From Calliopum simillimum (lineage: Eukaryota; Arthropoda; Insecta; Diptera; Lauxaniidae), in NCBI GenBank assembly GCA_951812925.1, contig OX638369.1, positions 66,788,228-66,852,227 on the forward strand: a stretch of 64,000 nucleotides of DNA, in the 5' to 3' direction. Of this stretch, positions 54,850 to 64,000 are shown one piece after another (position 1 is the first letter of the stretch; each line of letters starts with the position of its first letter). A program made the position numbers and the translations under genes. A model generated the notes under the pieces. That model was not told the DNA's origin and made no database searches. It saw nothing but the letters and a program-made list of their open reading frames with translations.

Positions 54850-55190
54850 TTTTATGCTATACACTAAAGTTTCCGAAGACCACCCGAAGGCTTCATAGTC
54901 AAAACGAAGAATATCTAGGTACGCTAGAGGGAAAATGTCTATGGCAAGCTTTCAACAAATTTTAATTAATAGTTTTCTGGTTCACCCAAAGTTTGCCGAA
55001 GGTCATCCGAAGGCTTCATAGTCGAAATGAAGAATATCTAGGCACACTAGAGGGAAAATATCTTTAGTGCACTTTCAACAAGTTTTATTTGATAGTTTTC
55101 TGGTTCACCCGAAGTTTGCCGAAGGTCACCCGAAGGCTTCAGAGTCAAAACGTAAAATATCTAGATACACTAGAGGAAAAATATAGGTGC
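54850..55190. repeat. tandem array, three ~122-bp units
   Basis: Units begin near 54866, 54988 and 55110 with '(a/g)aagtttgccgaag', followed by 'ccgaaggcttca(t/g)agtc', 'aatatctag(g/a)(t/c)ac', 'ctagagg(g/a)aaaat' and 'gatagttttctggttcaccc'. Noncoding. Confidence 0.8.
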
Positions 55191-55204
55191 AAAAGGTGAG
55201 CCAT

Positions 55205-55800
55205 AGGTGTGACGAATTCCGATGTTTCTTGGTTGGGGATTTCGAGCTATTTTTGAGCTTTTCAACAAAAATTTCGAGCTGTCTGGGAAATTTTCCATGT
55301 TCCGGAAAAACGAAAAATTGTTCTGTATCGCTTAGTTTATTTTTTCAGCCAGACAAGTCCGCGGGAAGAGTTAGCGATGAAATCTTTTAACGCAGGAATT
55401 TCGAGCTAATTTTGAGCGAAAACCATTTTCCGGAACACTCCCGATTTTCCCGGAAAATCCCAAAAAACTTTTTATGGCTAACTTTGTTTTTTTCAGCCAG
55501 ACGAATCCGTGGGAAGAGTAAGCGATGAAATCTTTTAACGTGGAAATTTCGAGCTAGTTTCGAGCTTACCTCGAATGAAGTGTTTTCCGGAAAACCTTAA
55601 ATTTCCCCGGAAAATCCAAAAAACATTTTTAAGGTCTTGCTTTATTTTTTCAGCCAGACGAACCCATGAGAATATTTCGCGATCATATCATTTGACACAC
55701 GAATTTCGAGCTTGTTTCGAGCTCATCAAAAACGTAAAGTGTTTTCCGGAAAACCCCAAATTTTCCCGAAAAATCCCAAAAAACCTTTTTTATGGTGGTG
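55205..55800. repeat. second tandem array, ~146-158-bp units
   Basis: About four units with 'tttcgagct', 'gttttccggaaaac', 'tttcccggaaaatccc' and 'ttttttcagccagacgaa' ('cagccagac' at 55349, 55495, 55653). It directly follows an unrelated array. Noncoding. Confidence 0.8.
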
Positions 55801-55868
55801 CCATGAAATAATCCACACGGACATAATCCCCACAATGGGAGAACAAGAATGTCCTTAATCATACCACT

Positions 55869-56127
55869 TTAGAAGTATATACGGATGGTTCTAAAATGGA
55901 CGTAGGAACTGGTTGCGGGATCTTCAGTGAACCAATTAATCTCTCAGAATCGGTAAGAATATCTGACAATATAAAGCAAAAATCCAAAATTATCAAAGGA
56001 TGGTTACAACACCACACTCCTAAGACCCTTGGTTACCCCCTCAGTCCCAAGATCGTAACCCTAGTGAACATTTGTAGAAAAATGTTGACAGGAAAATCAG
56101 AGAAAGGACCTTTTCTATTAAGAAGAA
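55869..56127 (+). pseudogene. LINE RNase H domain fragment
   Basis: The frame reads LEVYTDGSKMDVGTGCGIFS and then SVRISDN, the first block of a LINE-type RNase H (TDGSKM). The later catalytic blocks are missing. The rest of the frame (QHHTPKTLGYPLSPKIV) is not clearly of the domain. A small dead fragment of an RNase H-bearing LINE different from LINE D. Confidence 0.65.
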
Positions 56128-56139
56128 TCTAAAACAGGT

Positions 56140-56489
56140 GTTTAGGGAATAATGGAGCGAAATCTCCCCTGATATTACGAAAAATCTGGTTGGTTCTGTC
56201 CTAAGAAGACTGAATTTGGTATTTAAGACTTAAGGTAAATAAATCAAAAATTAATCTGTAATATAAATCTAGTTTTTGTAATTATATCAATATCTGTTTA
56301 CTTTTTTTTGACGTGCAAAATCTGGTAATTTTTTTTATTTTGGTGAAGTATTTCTGGTTGTGTTTTGGTTTTTTTTTTATCTTTATGTTTAGTACAACAT
56401 TATTACTTTTATTTAAAGTGGAGTGCTTTGTTGCAATTAGATTTTGAAAATTTGAAAGCAAAGTGTTTACTTTATTTTGACGCTCACTG
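56140..56489 (+). mobile_element. Tc1-like element, 3' end
   Basis: A frame at about 56152-56232 reads WSEISPDITKNLVGSVLRRL, then NLVFKT and stop, matching the C-terminal end of Tc1-like transposases (W-x-x-I-x(5)-LV-x-S-x-x-RR). The right end AAGTGTTTACTTTATTTTGA and CGCTCACTG, followed by TA (56490-56491), has the form of a Tc1-type inverted repeat end. The left end and most of the transposase are missing. Confidence 0.6.
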
Positions 56490-56609
56490 TATATATTTTT
56501 TAGTTAATATTTAAGAAACTTATGTTTTCATAAAAAAAAATTGGAAAAAAAATAATGCAAACAAAAATCGAAATAGTAATTTTATATGTATTTGGCAATT
56601 CACTGCCTT

Positions 56610-56795
56610 ATAATGAGCAAAAATTGGACAAAATCGGGAAAGTGCCATACCCACTTTTTAGCCATTGAAAAATTTGATATTTTGATTTCAATATTACTCG
56701 AAAACGGCTTTTGATGAAATAAAAATTTTCAATGGTTAAAAAGTGGGCGTAGTACTTTTTCGATTTCGCCCAATTTTCGCTTATTATAATGCATT
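56610..56795. repeat. ~70-bp imperfect inverted repeat
   Basis: 56610-56680 ('gagcaaaaattggacaaaat', 'cccactttttagccattgaa') is mirrored by 56727-56795 ('ttcaatggttaaaaagtggg', 'atttcgcccaattttcgctt'). Adjacent sequence (56860-56890) carries GGCGGTGCCACGCCCTT, a fly dispersed-repeat phrase. Confidence 0.65.
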
Positions 56796-57401
56796 GATAG
56801 TCAGTAGTTGTGTACCAAATTTCATCAAAATATCTTTTACGGTTCAAAAGATATGACCAAATTAATAAAAAGATTAGGGCGGTGCCACGCCCTTCATAAG
56901 TATATACTAAGTCAAAGTCCTTTAGTATATGCGAATGCGCATCATTTTCCAAAGTTTCATTAAAATCGCTATAGCCGTTCTTGAGAAGAACATGCCAACA
57001 GGTTTCATATACACAATTTTAGACTCTATAAAAAGAGAAGATATCTCAGAAACCATACGAGATACAGCAATTTTAATGCCAGATTCGGACTTGGTATTGC
57101 CAAATGCATATAAAATTACTATTTTAATTTTTGTTTGTTGTATTTTTTTTTTCAATTTTTTTTATAAAAAATAAGTTTCTTATATATTATTTAAAAAATT
57201 ATATTATTCCGTCCGAGATCCAAATGGTTTGTGATTTTAAATAAAAAAAAAATAATAAATTTAAAAAGATATCATCAAAATCACTGCTGTTCTTAAGGAC
57301 TTCCACATTTTGCCTGTTTTTTTGGCTTTATTGACTCCACTAATAAGAAGCAAATTTATATGTAAAAATATTAAAATATTTTAACTTACTATGAATATTT
57401 T

Positions 57402-59000
57402 GTAATTTTTTAAGGGCGGAATATTTGTTCCGGAATTTTTATGTTGCAGGGAATCAAATGTTGATTAATTTAAAAAAAATTATTAACAAATATTATTTTT
57501 TAAGACATGGAACCCGTTTCAAAGTTAAGAAAATAAATGTATTTTTTTATTTATTTCTTCTTAATTTTTAATTTCATAAGAAACCATTTTGGTAGTCATA
57601 TTTTCTAAACTAATTTGGGGCCTCTGAACACAAAATAGCATTTATTTTTATTCAGGTGCGTTTTTGACCTGTTCCAGCAGAGATGATCCAAAATTTTGAA
57701 TTTCGTACACGCAGCCCAGGAAAAAATTTAAATCAAGTTATTTAATTACACGTGAGCATTTACTGAATCAGAAAAAAAAGTTTTCGAAACCGGTTCATCG
57801 AATGGTTTTTAAAATGAGTTCGAAAAACGGTATTTAAAAAAAAAACCACAACAAACCAAAGTAGTAATTTTAGGTGTATTTATTAATGCTGAGTCCGGAA
57901 CTGGACGAAAATTGCTGTATCATTTATGGTTACCCTTACCCTTAATGTTCTAAAAAGACGATTTTTGAGGTTGTGTAGAACACGCACGAAATAGTTTTGG
58001 TATTTTCTATAAAATGTGTCATTTAGAACTGCTTTTCTTCTTCATAATGAGTTATAAAGTGGTCTTGTATGATTTTTCTTCAAAAAGTTATGACTATTTT
58101 AAAATAAGATATGACAATTGAGGCGTTGCGTGCATTATCGCCCCAAGTCGAAGGATGGCATTCCGAGATAATTCAATTTAAAGTTTCTTAATGCTGTAAA
58201 AAGGACAAACTATAATTTAAACCTTGGAAAACAAATTTATTCAATTAACACTAATAAAATGAGTAAATAATTACCGCTTACACATATTACTTATGCATAT
58301 GACAGAATTATCGAAGAAGGAAAATTTAAATTATAGGGCGTTTTTGCATAAATCCATTTGACTATCACTGGGGTAACGTTAGCATTTTGTTTGGGAAACC
58401 GGGAAAACTGTTCCGATTTTAATGATTTTTTTTTTAAATGAGGCGATTGAAATATACTTTCACCTCAACTATTTAAAAATGTGCTTTTTTAGTTTATTTC
58501 TTTATAATTTTAATTTTATAAAATGCATGCACACATTTGCATCTGTGTTTTGCGCCTGGTAAATATTTTTTTTTGCAAACGGCTTTAAAGGTTTTAACGA
58601 AATTTAGTACAATATTGTATACTAGTATAGCATTGTGACTGGGATCAGTTCTAACCGTGTAGATACTCATAGAAAGGCGTAGCGAATCGAATTTAGAAAA
58701 AAAACTAAAATGGTCATAACTTTTTAAAGAAAAATCGCACAAACCCATTCCATAACTCATTTTGAAGGCAAAAAGCAGTTCTAAATGTTGCATTAAACAA
58801 CAGCTGGCAATACAATTTCTTGCATCCAATAAAGTAGCAATTAAAAGAAAAAAATTAAAATATTTCATTTTTTTCCAACTTTGAGACCTTAAAAGATAAT
58901 ATTTTGACATACTTTTTTTTTAATTAATCAACATTTAGTTCCCTACAACATTAAAATTCCAGAAAAAATATTCCGCCCTTTGAAAATTACAAAAAATCAA
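57402..59000. mobile_element. ~1.6-kb imperfect foldback element
   Basis: 57402-57540 ('aagggcggaatatttgttcc', 'caaatgttgattaattt') matches the inverse of 58870-58990 ('attaatcaacatttagttcc', 'atattccgccctttg'). Further in, 58020-58100 ('atttagaactgcttttcttc', 'atgatttttcttcaaaaag') mirrors 58700-58795. The arms are therefore long but of unequal length because of indels. No transposase frame. Confidence 0.65.
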
Positions 59001-60660
59001 TTTATAGAAAAGAAGTCATGAAAATTTTCTTAAAATATTTAAATTTTTGTACCGAAACCGCAACAAATTTAATTTTTGGACCAAAACTTTCGAATAAATT
59101 AATGTTGATCTAGTCATTCTCTACAAAAGTTGTCGTGAAAACATCACAAACAATGTAGGTTTCGAAGTAACGGGCAGTCAAAGCCACATGCCTTTTTTAA
59201 GTCAATTTTTCGACCTTTGATCGAAAACCGGCTGGGTTTTTCCACTACCAATTAATAATTTTTTTTTGAGATCTTAGTTTTTTGACCTCTAATTTCAGGA
59301 AATGGACGGGGAGCAAACAAATTCACAACTTTGCATATTTCATATATCTAGTGGGCGCTCTAATACACATGCAAGATATGGAAACGTTATACCATTTATA
59401 AGTCAAATTTGACATTTTATAGCGTTCAAAATTAGTGGGACGCAAATTACGGCTTTTTATGTGGAATCGCCCATATATGACCACTTCTCACATCTTTCTG
59501 AGCGCTCCAAATTAAAATTGAACAAAACATATTAAATTCAAAGCTTTAAAACTTTATATTTGAAATTGTTTTGGAATAGACCAAAATGGCTATTCCAGCC
59601 TAAGCTTAGCAAACTGACTTCTTTTGTCTACGGTTACTTAGAAAAAGAGAAGAACAAGATGTTCATATCTGCTATAGTCTGTGGTCAAAATTACTGAAAA
59701 AAGTCCTTATTTACTTATATATCACTTCTGATGGTAACGCATTGTTTGAAAATACAAATACCTACGTGTTTGTACATATCTTTAATTACGTTGGCAAGAA
59801 AAAAAGCTATATAGCTTTTAATAATTAATAATACGAATAAAACCTGTTCGCGCATTTAGAAAGACATACTTACATACATAAATACTTGTACAATGTTGCT
59901 AGCTGACTGAAGAATGACTGTTAAGCTTGTCGGTATCACGCTGTTTTAGTTACAGTAAAGTTTTTTTGTTCAAATAAACAGAAACGCTCACAGAACTGGA
60001 ATCAAGCCAGTCGCTTAAACTACCAGAAATAAGTAAATTAGTCATTAAATTGTGTTATAGAAGCGAAGAGCGCACAATTGAATTGTAAATACCTGTGCAA
60101 ACAAAATTATTTCAGTTTTCTACATAAAATATTGCTTGGTTAATTAAGTAATGCGATGAAAACATAAATAAATAATTCAATAATCTTGTGGATCAAACCA
60201 ATAAAAAATTTTGAAATAATAAACCGGTAAGAGACAATAATTACGATGATATACTTTTGCAAGTACAAATGTACATATTGACATTCAATATGGTATGGTG
60301 TGTTTGTATCTAGATACATTGTTTATTTTTATACATACATACATAATAGATTAAGCATGTGTATATTTTTTTGCTCGTGTTTTGTTATTAACATTTATAA
60401 GCTCAATAAGTTGAGCTTTAACAAGCAAAAGTTATGCACACATACGTGTACTGTGCCAACAAAAATATGGATTTACCCAATGAATTCAAAATTAAACTAT
60501 TGTTTGCTTACTTCATTATATGTTACTTCGCTTTTATTACATTTTTATTAAGTTGTATCCTCTAATGAAAGATTTGAAAACTGTTCGGAAAAAATTTGTT
60601 ATAATCGATAGTTGAAAATATTTTTCAAATGTTTTTTTTACATGTTAGTATTTTAAATGT
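59001..60660. other. AT-rich noncoding stretch
   Basis: No ORF of protein-like composition and no recognised transposon end. 59300-59500 contains non-repetitive sequence with GTGGGCGCTC and GGAATCGCCC. 59880-60000 has mixed composition but no promoter elements I can support. Confidence 0.4.
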
Positions 60661-60850
60661 TTTTTATACCCTACACCCAGGGTATATTCACTTCGACCTT
60701 CCGTTTGTTACACAGAGAAGGGGGCGTGGCAGATATAGAAAAGTGTATATATTCTTGATCAGCGTCACCTCCTGAGCCGATATAGCCATGTCCGGCTGTC
60801 TGGCTGAGTGGCTGGCTGTGCGTGGAAATAAATTTTTTGGGAAAACTGAG
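60661..60850. repeat. common dipteran dispersed repeat
   Basis: 'tataccctacacccagggta' and 'tatattcttgatcagcgtca', followed by 'gagccgatatagccatgtcc' and a GTCTG/GGCTG-rich run, is a sequence type I know from many Drosophila and other fly genomes. Its borders and class are not clear from one copy. Confidence 0.7.
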
Positions 60851-60999
60851 CAAAATAATTAAATGAAATTTGGTTCACTGTCTCCGTCATCAAAGTTAGC
60901 TCGTGGGATTGAAAATGAGCGAAATCGGTCAACGAACACGCCTACCGCCCGTACAAAAAATTTTTTCAAAATGCAACCTTAGGAGTATTTTTCACGGCA

Positions 61000-61100
61000 A
61001 TGGAACCAAAATACACTTAAAGAGGGCGAGGCACCTCCCATATAAGCAAAAGCTTCACAACGCTATACTGAAAGCGTTTTTAAAGATAATCGAACTAAAT
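61000..61100. repeat. single diverged unit of the 44.7-kb array family
   Basis: 'gagggcgaggcacctcccat' followed by 'ataagcaaaagcttcacaac', 'gctatactgaaagcgttttt' and 'aaagataatc' is a diverged copy of the unit tandemly repeated at 44657-45110 inside the Pack-type element. The preceding 60900-60990 sequence also has array-like character. Confidence 0.65.
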
Positions 61101-61189
61101 TTTACTCGAAATCGGACAATCAAAAAATCATCCTAAAATACTCTAAACTTGTTCGCAATTCAAGCTCAAATTTGGGCATAATATAAATG

Positions 61190-61380
61190 TAATGTAATTT
61201 TTTTCAAAAAATGCACTCATCTGTTTAATGAAAATATTACATACCATTCGAAAGTTTAGAGCCTCTGCAATATGTTAAAGTAGGGTTGCTTTTTTTTTCC
61301 TTGCAAGGCATAGGGTTGCCAGGCTTTAAAAGGTCAGTCAATACCACAAATTTGCTCTCATCTGTTCAATAAATAAATTT
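61190..61380. repeat. array unit in inverse orientation to 63380-63900
   Basis: 'gcactcatctgtttaatgaa', 'cattcgaaagtttagagcct', 'atgttaaagtagggttgc', 'gcatagggttgccaggcttt' and 'aataccacaaatttgc' are, in reverse complement, the same unit as the tandem array near the window end. Confidence 0.75.
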
Positions 61381-61926
61381 TATGTTAAAATAAAGATAAT
61401 GTCATTGCGAACACGGTGCTAGAGGGTTCGTATTCTGAAACATCGTAACCCATTATATCTTGGTTTTATGGGTCTTTAAAAAAAACTGGGTTATAATGGA
61501 TTAAAGTGTTCTACAAGAATATTTTATGGAAAATTTCATTAGAGGTCACCAAAGATGAAAAAAAAAAAAAAAAATTATGATGGCACGTTAAAGACATCAA
61601 GAAATTTTTTCCGATGAGTCCTATCTTAAAAATTCCACAATTCGGTGCGCATTCTTTTTACATAAAAAATAATAAGTACAAATTTCTACTCTACAAAATT
61701 AGCGTTAAACTGAAGGCCCGACCACAATGCGGGTGAAATGTTTTTGCGGTTGTGAGAATTTTGTTGATAACTTTTTTGTATTTTATTCTCCTTCTGCATT
61801 CGGCTCTAAAAAGTGTCACACAAACATAGCATACATTTTTTGTTTCTAACAACAACTGTTTGTTTACTTTTTCAAGTTCAGCTTCTTTTTAATTATTTAC
61901 AGCTTAAAAACAAAATACAAAACGAG

Positions 61927-62790
61927 AAGAGCAAGTTAGAGCAATGTAGACTATGCGGGTAATGTGGTGCACCCTTTTATTTCACATTTTAATGATTGTA
62001 TAACAATTTTGGTTATTTGTGCACATTAAAACGCGAAAAAAATATTTTTTACGATCTTTGGCTTTTCTATAATGCTCCTTACATGTGTGCTATTTCTTAA
62101 CAAATGATGTGAGGTCAAGTTGCCTTCCTCATAACTCCGTTTTCTAAAATTCAAAGAGCTCTAAGGCAATTGTGGAACTATTATTCAACGAAGAAATGCA
62201 TGAGCAAGTCTGATTTTACATTTCTTTCATACATTCAATGATTATTTCAAAAAAATGATGTATTCGGGTAATGTGGACTACGCCATCTTATATACCGTAT
62301 ATCAACTCTGATTACTTTTACACCTTAAAAAGCTATTTACAAGGGTGGGATACCCGAGTTTGAGTTATGTGGAGAACTCTTTTACGTATGATTCTTGTTA
62401 GTATGCATCTCGTTTATGTTATTATAAAATATTTTTAATAAACCTACACAGCTATTTTATTACAAATATAATCCAAAATAATACTTCTCGACTTTTAGTC
62501 AACAAAAGTTGCGAATCACGGTACTACTTTAGGAAATGGACAGGGTGATCCACATTACCCGACACTTTTCTTTTTCAGCTATTTTTACGTACTTTCAATT
62601 TAACTCACGCTTGAAAATGTTAATATTTTAGTACATAAATTATCAAATAGTAAAAACAATAGAATAACTAATACAAATTAATTCACCAAACTAACATACT
62701 ACCATTACTTTGGTAGAAATAGACGAAAAAGAAAAAGGTGACCACATTTTCCGAACTTACTCTACTCAAAGCTGCGGAAAAAACAGAATT
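61927..62790. mobile_element. putative DNA element with CGGGTAATGTGG repeats
   Basis: The left 'agactatgcgggtaatgtgg' plus 'tgcaccctttt' (about 61948-61978) loosely mirrors the right 'aaaaggtgaccacattttcc' with 'gaacttactct' (62736-62766). The motif GGGTAATGTGG or its inverse also occurs at 62264-62275 and 62547-62558. No ORF. Borders and target duplication are uncertain. Confidence 0.45.
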
Positions 62791-63379
62791 TTTTCTACTG
62801 CTTTCTCAAAACAATTTCTTATTGTTTCTCTCTGTGTCTGCAACCAAAAAAAAATCCCGCTTGCATTGTGTCTTGATGCGAGTTCTGTAAGCAGGCTGCT
62901 TTTTTTTACGTATTGTGTTTATTAATCGACAATATATTGTAATAAAAAATGCCTAAAAAGTGTTTTTTGTGAAACTCGGAGGACTCTGTAATTGATTGCA
63001 ACGATGAGACTTTTTAAAATTGTTCATTGAAGTTGGCTTTTCCTAAAATAAAGAACTTTAAATACAACGAAGTTGAGCCAATGCATCTCTCAGTTTTATT
63101 GATTATCATATCTCGTGTTACAAAAAAGTGACTGTTTTGAACCAAAAATATAATGATGAATTCAATAGTTTTAGTATTCAGAATACAGTAAGTGCAAAAC
63201 ATTTAATAAAAATTATAAGTCGAAAAATTGCAAAAATGACTGTTTAATTAGTTCAATATAAAATGATCATACTATAAGTCGAACGTTTTTCGTTAATCAC
63301 CAAAATGGACTTTTTAGGTGCATGTTAACACTTTTTCCTCTGATGAAGGCAAAAAATGTGTGGCTTCTACTGTCCCTAC
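62791..63379. other. noncoding stretch
   Basis: AT-rich, no convincing ORF or repeat recognised. It lies between the CGGGTAATGTGG element and the terminal array. Confidence 0.4.
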
Positions 63380-63900
63380 GTAAACATATTGTAGAGGCTC
63401 TAAACTTTCGAATGGCAACCCTATGCCTTGCCAGGAAAAAAATAGGAAACCCTACTTTAACATACTGTAGAGGCTCTTAGCTTTCGATTGGTATATAATT
63501 TTTTCATTGAACACATTTGTTTTTATTAAACATATAGTGCAAATTTGTGGTATTGACCGACCTTTTAAAGCCTGGCAACCCTATGCCTTGCCAGAAAAAA
63601 ATAGGCAACCCTACTTTAACATATTGTAGGGGCTCTAAGCTTTCGAGTGGTAAATAATTTTTTCATTAAACAGATGAGTGCAATTTTGTGGTATTGGCCG
63701 ACTTTTTAAAGCCTGGCAACCATATGCCTTGCCAGAAAAAAAATAGACAACCCTACTTTAGCATATTGTAGAAGCTCTAAACTTTCGAATGGTATATAAT
63801 TTTTTCATTAAACAGATGAGTGTATTTTTTGAAAAAAATGGCCTTTTCAATATGGAATGAACCATAGCCTTGCCAGAATTTTGTTAAGCTACCCACCCAC
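63380..63900. repeat. tandem array, about four ~145-160-bp units
   Basis: 'aaccctatgccttgccag' or variants occur near 63416, 63577, 63720 and 63862. In between are 'ctactttaacata(t/c)tgtag', 'gctctaa(a/g)ctttcga', 'aattttttcattaaacagat' and 'tttaaagcctggcaacc'. The array continues toward the window end ('tccattaaacagatgg' at 63945). Confidence 0.8.
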
Positions 63901-64000
63901 AATATGTTTCTTAACGTATTTTCTTTCATATAAAATAGTTTTCATCCATTAAACAGATGGGTGCAAATCTCTCCTTATTCGTATCTTAGACTATGAGGTG

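Noticed and set aside
58494..58910. 138-codon minus-strand ORF
   Set aside because: It lies in the arm of an inverted repeat, has hydrophobic low-complexity composition and no recognisable motif.

Overview
The window looks like repeat-dense intergenic DNA of a true fly (Diptera, probably a higher fly; a tephritid-like genome is plausible but not proven). The base composition is AT-rich. There are short 53-55 bp introns with GTAAG-type donors, dispersed repeats of a kind familiar from flies, and fragments of fly-type genes (C1QBP/p32, TANGO2, RRP12). No tRNA, rRNA, CRISPR array or bacterial gene structure is visible. I see no confidently intact host gene. The best candidate is a single first coding exon on the minus strand at 1799-1996.

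Layout. 1-10 kb: noncoding DNA with a GC-rich foldback element (1171-1615), a ~1.3-2.5 kb dispersed repeat present twice (2676-5290 and 8816-10100), and an internally deleted RTE-like LINE inserted into the first copy (2897-4026). 10.2-15.3 kb: a TIR-bounded block carrying a two-ORF LINE (PHD-finger ORF1, EN-RT ORF2) on the minus strand. 15.6-16.0 kb: a MITE. 16.9-19.7 kb: one LINE inserted exactly into another, with a 9-bp target-site duplication. 20-27.1 kb: a minus-strand LINE tail, then a ~150-bp satellite-like array split by a plus-strand LINE (itself split by a ~1 kb foldback MITE) and by a second TA-flanked element with 26-bp TIRs. 27.5-40.1 kb: a Penelope-like element interrupted in its GIY-YIG endonuclease region by a 10.9-kb Gypsy-type LTR element. 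40.8-42.9 kb: a second, decayed Gypsy-type element with a SAP domain in Gag. 43.1-43.6 kb: a hAT transposase remnant. 43.9-53.8 kb: one decayed LINE broken by two DNA elements. 53.8-64 kb: palindromes, tandem arrays, an RNase H fragment, a Tc1-like 3' end and inverted satellite-like arrays.

Two items stand out. First, a 5446-bp element (44581-50026) with perfect 37-bp TIRs and a 7-bp target duplication sits inside a LINE and carries internally deleted pieces of three host genes: C1QBP/p32, TANGO2 and RRP12, the last with short introns still in place. It resembles a Pack-type gene-capturing transposon. Second, the Gypsy element (27760-38668) has ~2.67 kb LTRs that are nearly identical, and its Gag begins with a complete RING-H2 finger, the signature of E3 ubiquitin ligases, ahead of the capsid region and zinc knuckle. 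Its pol is broken, including an amber codon at the tyrosine of the RT active-site motif.

Nearly every other protein-like signal belongs to decayed retroelements. The window is best read as layers of nested insertions, several of which can be resolved to the base by restored reading frames and target-site duplications.
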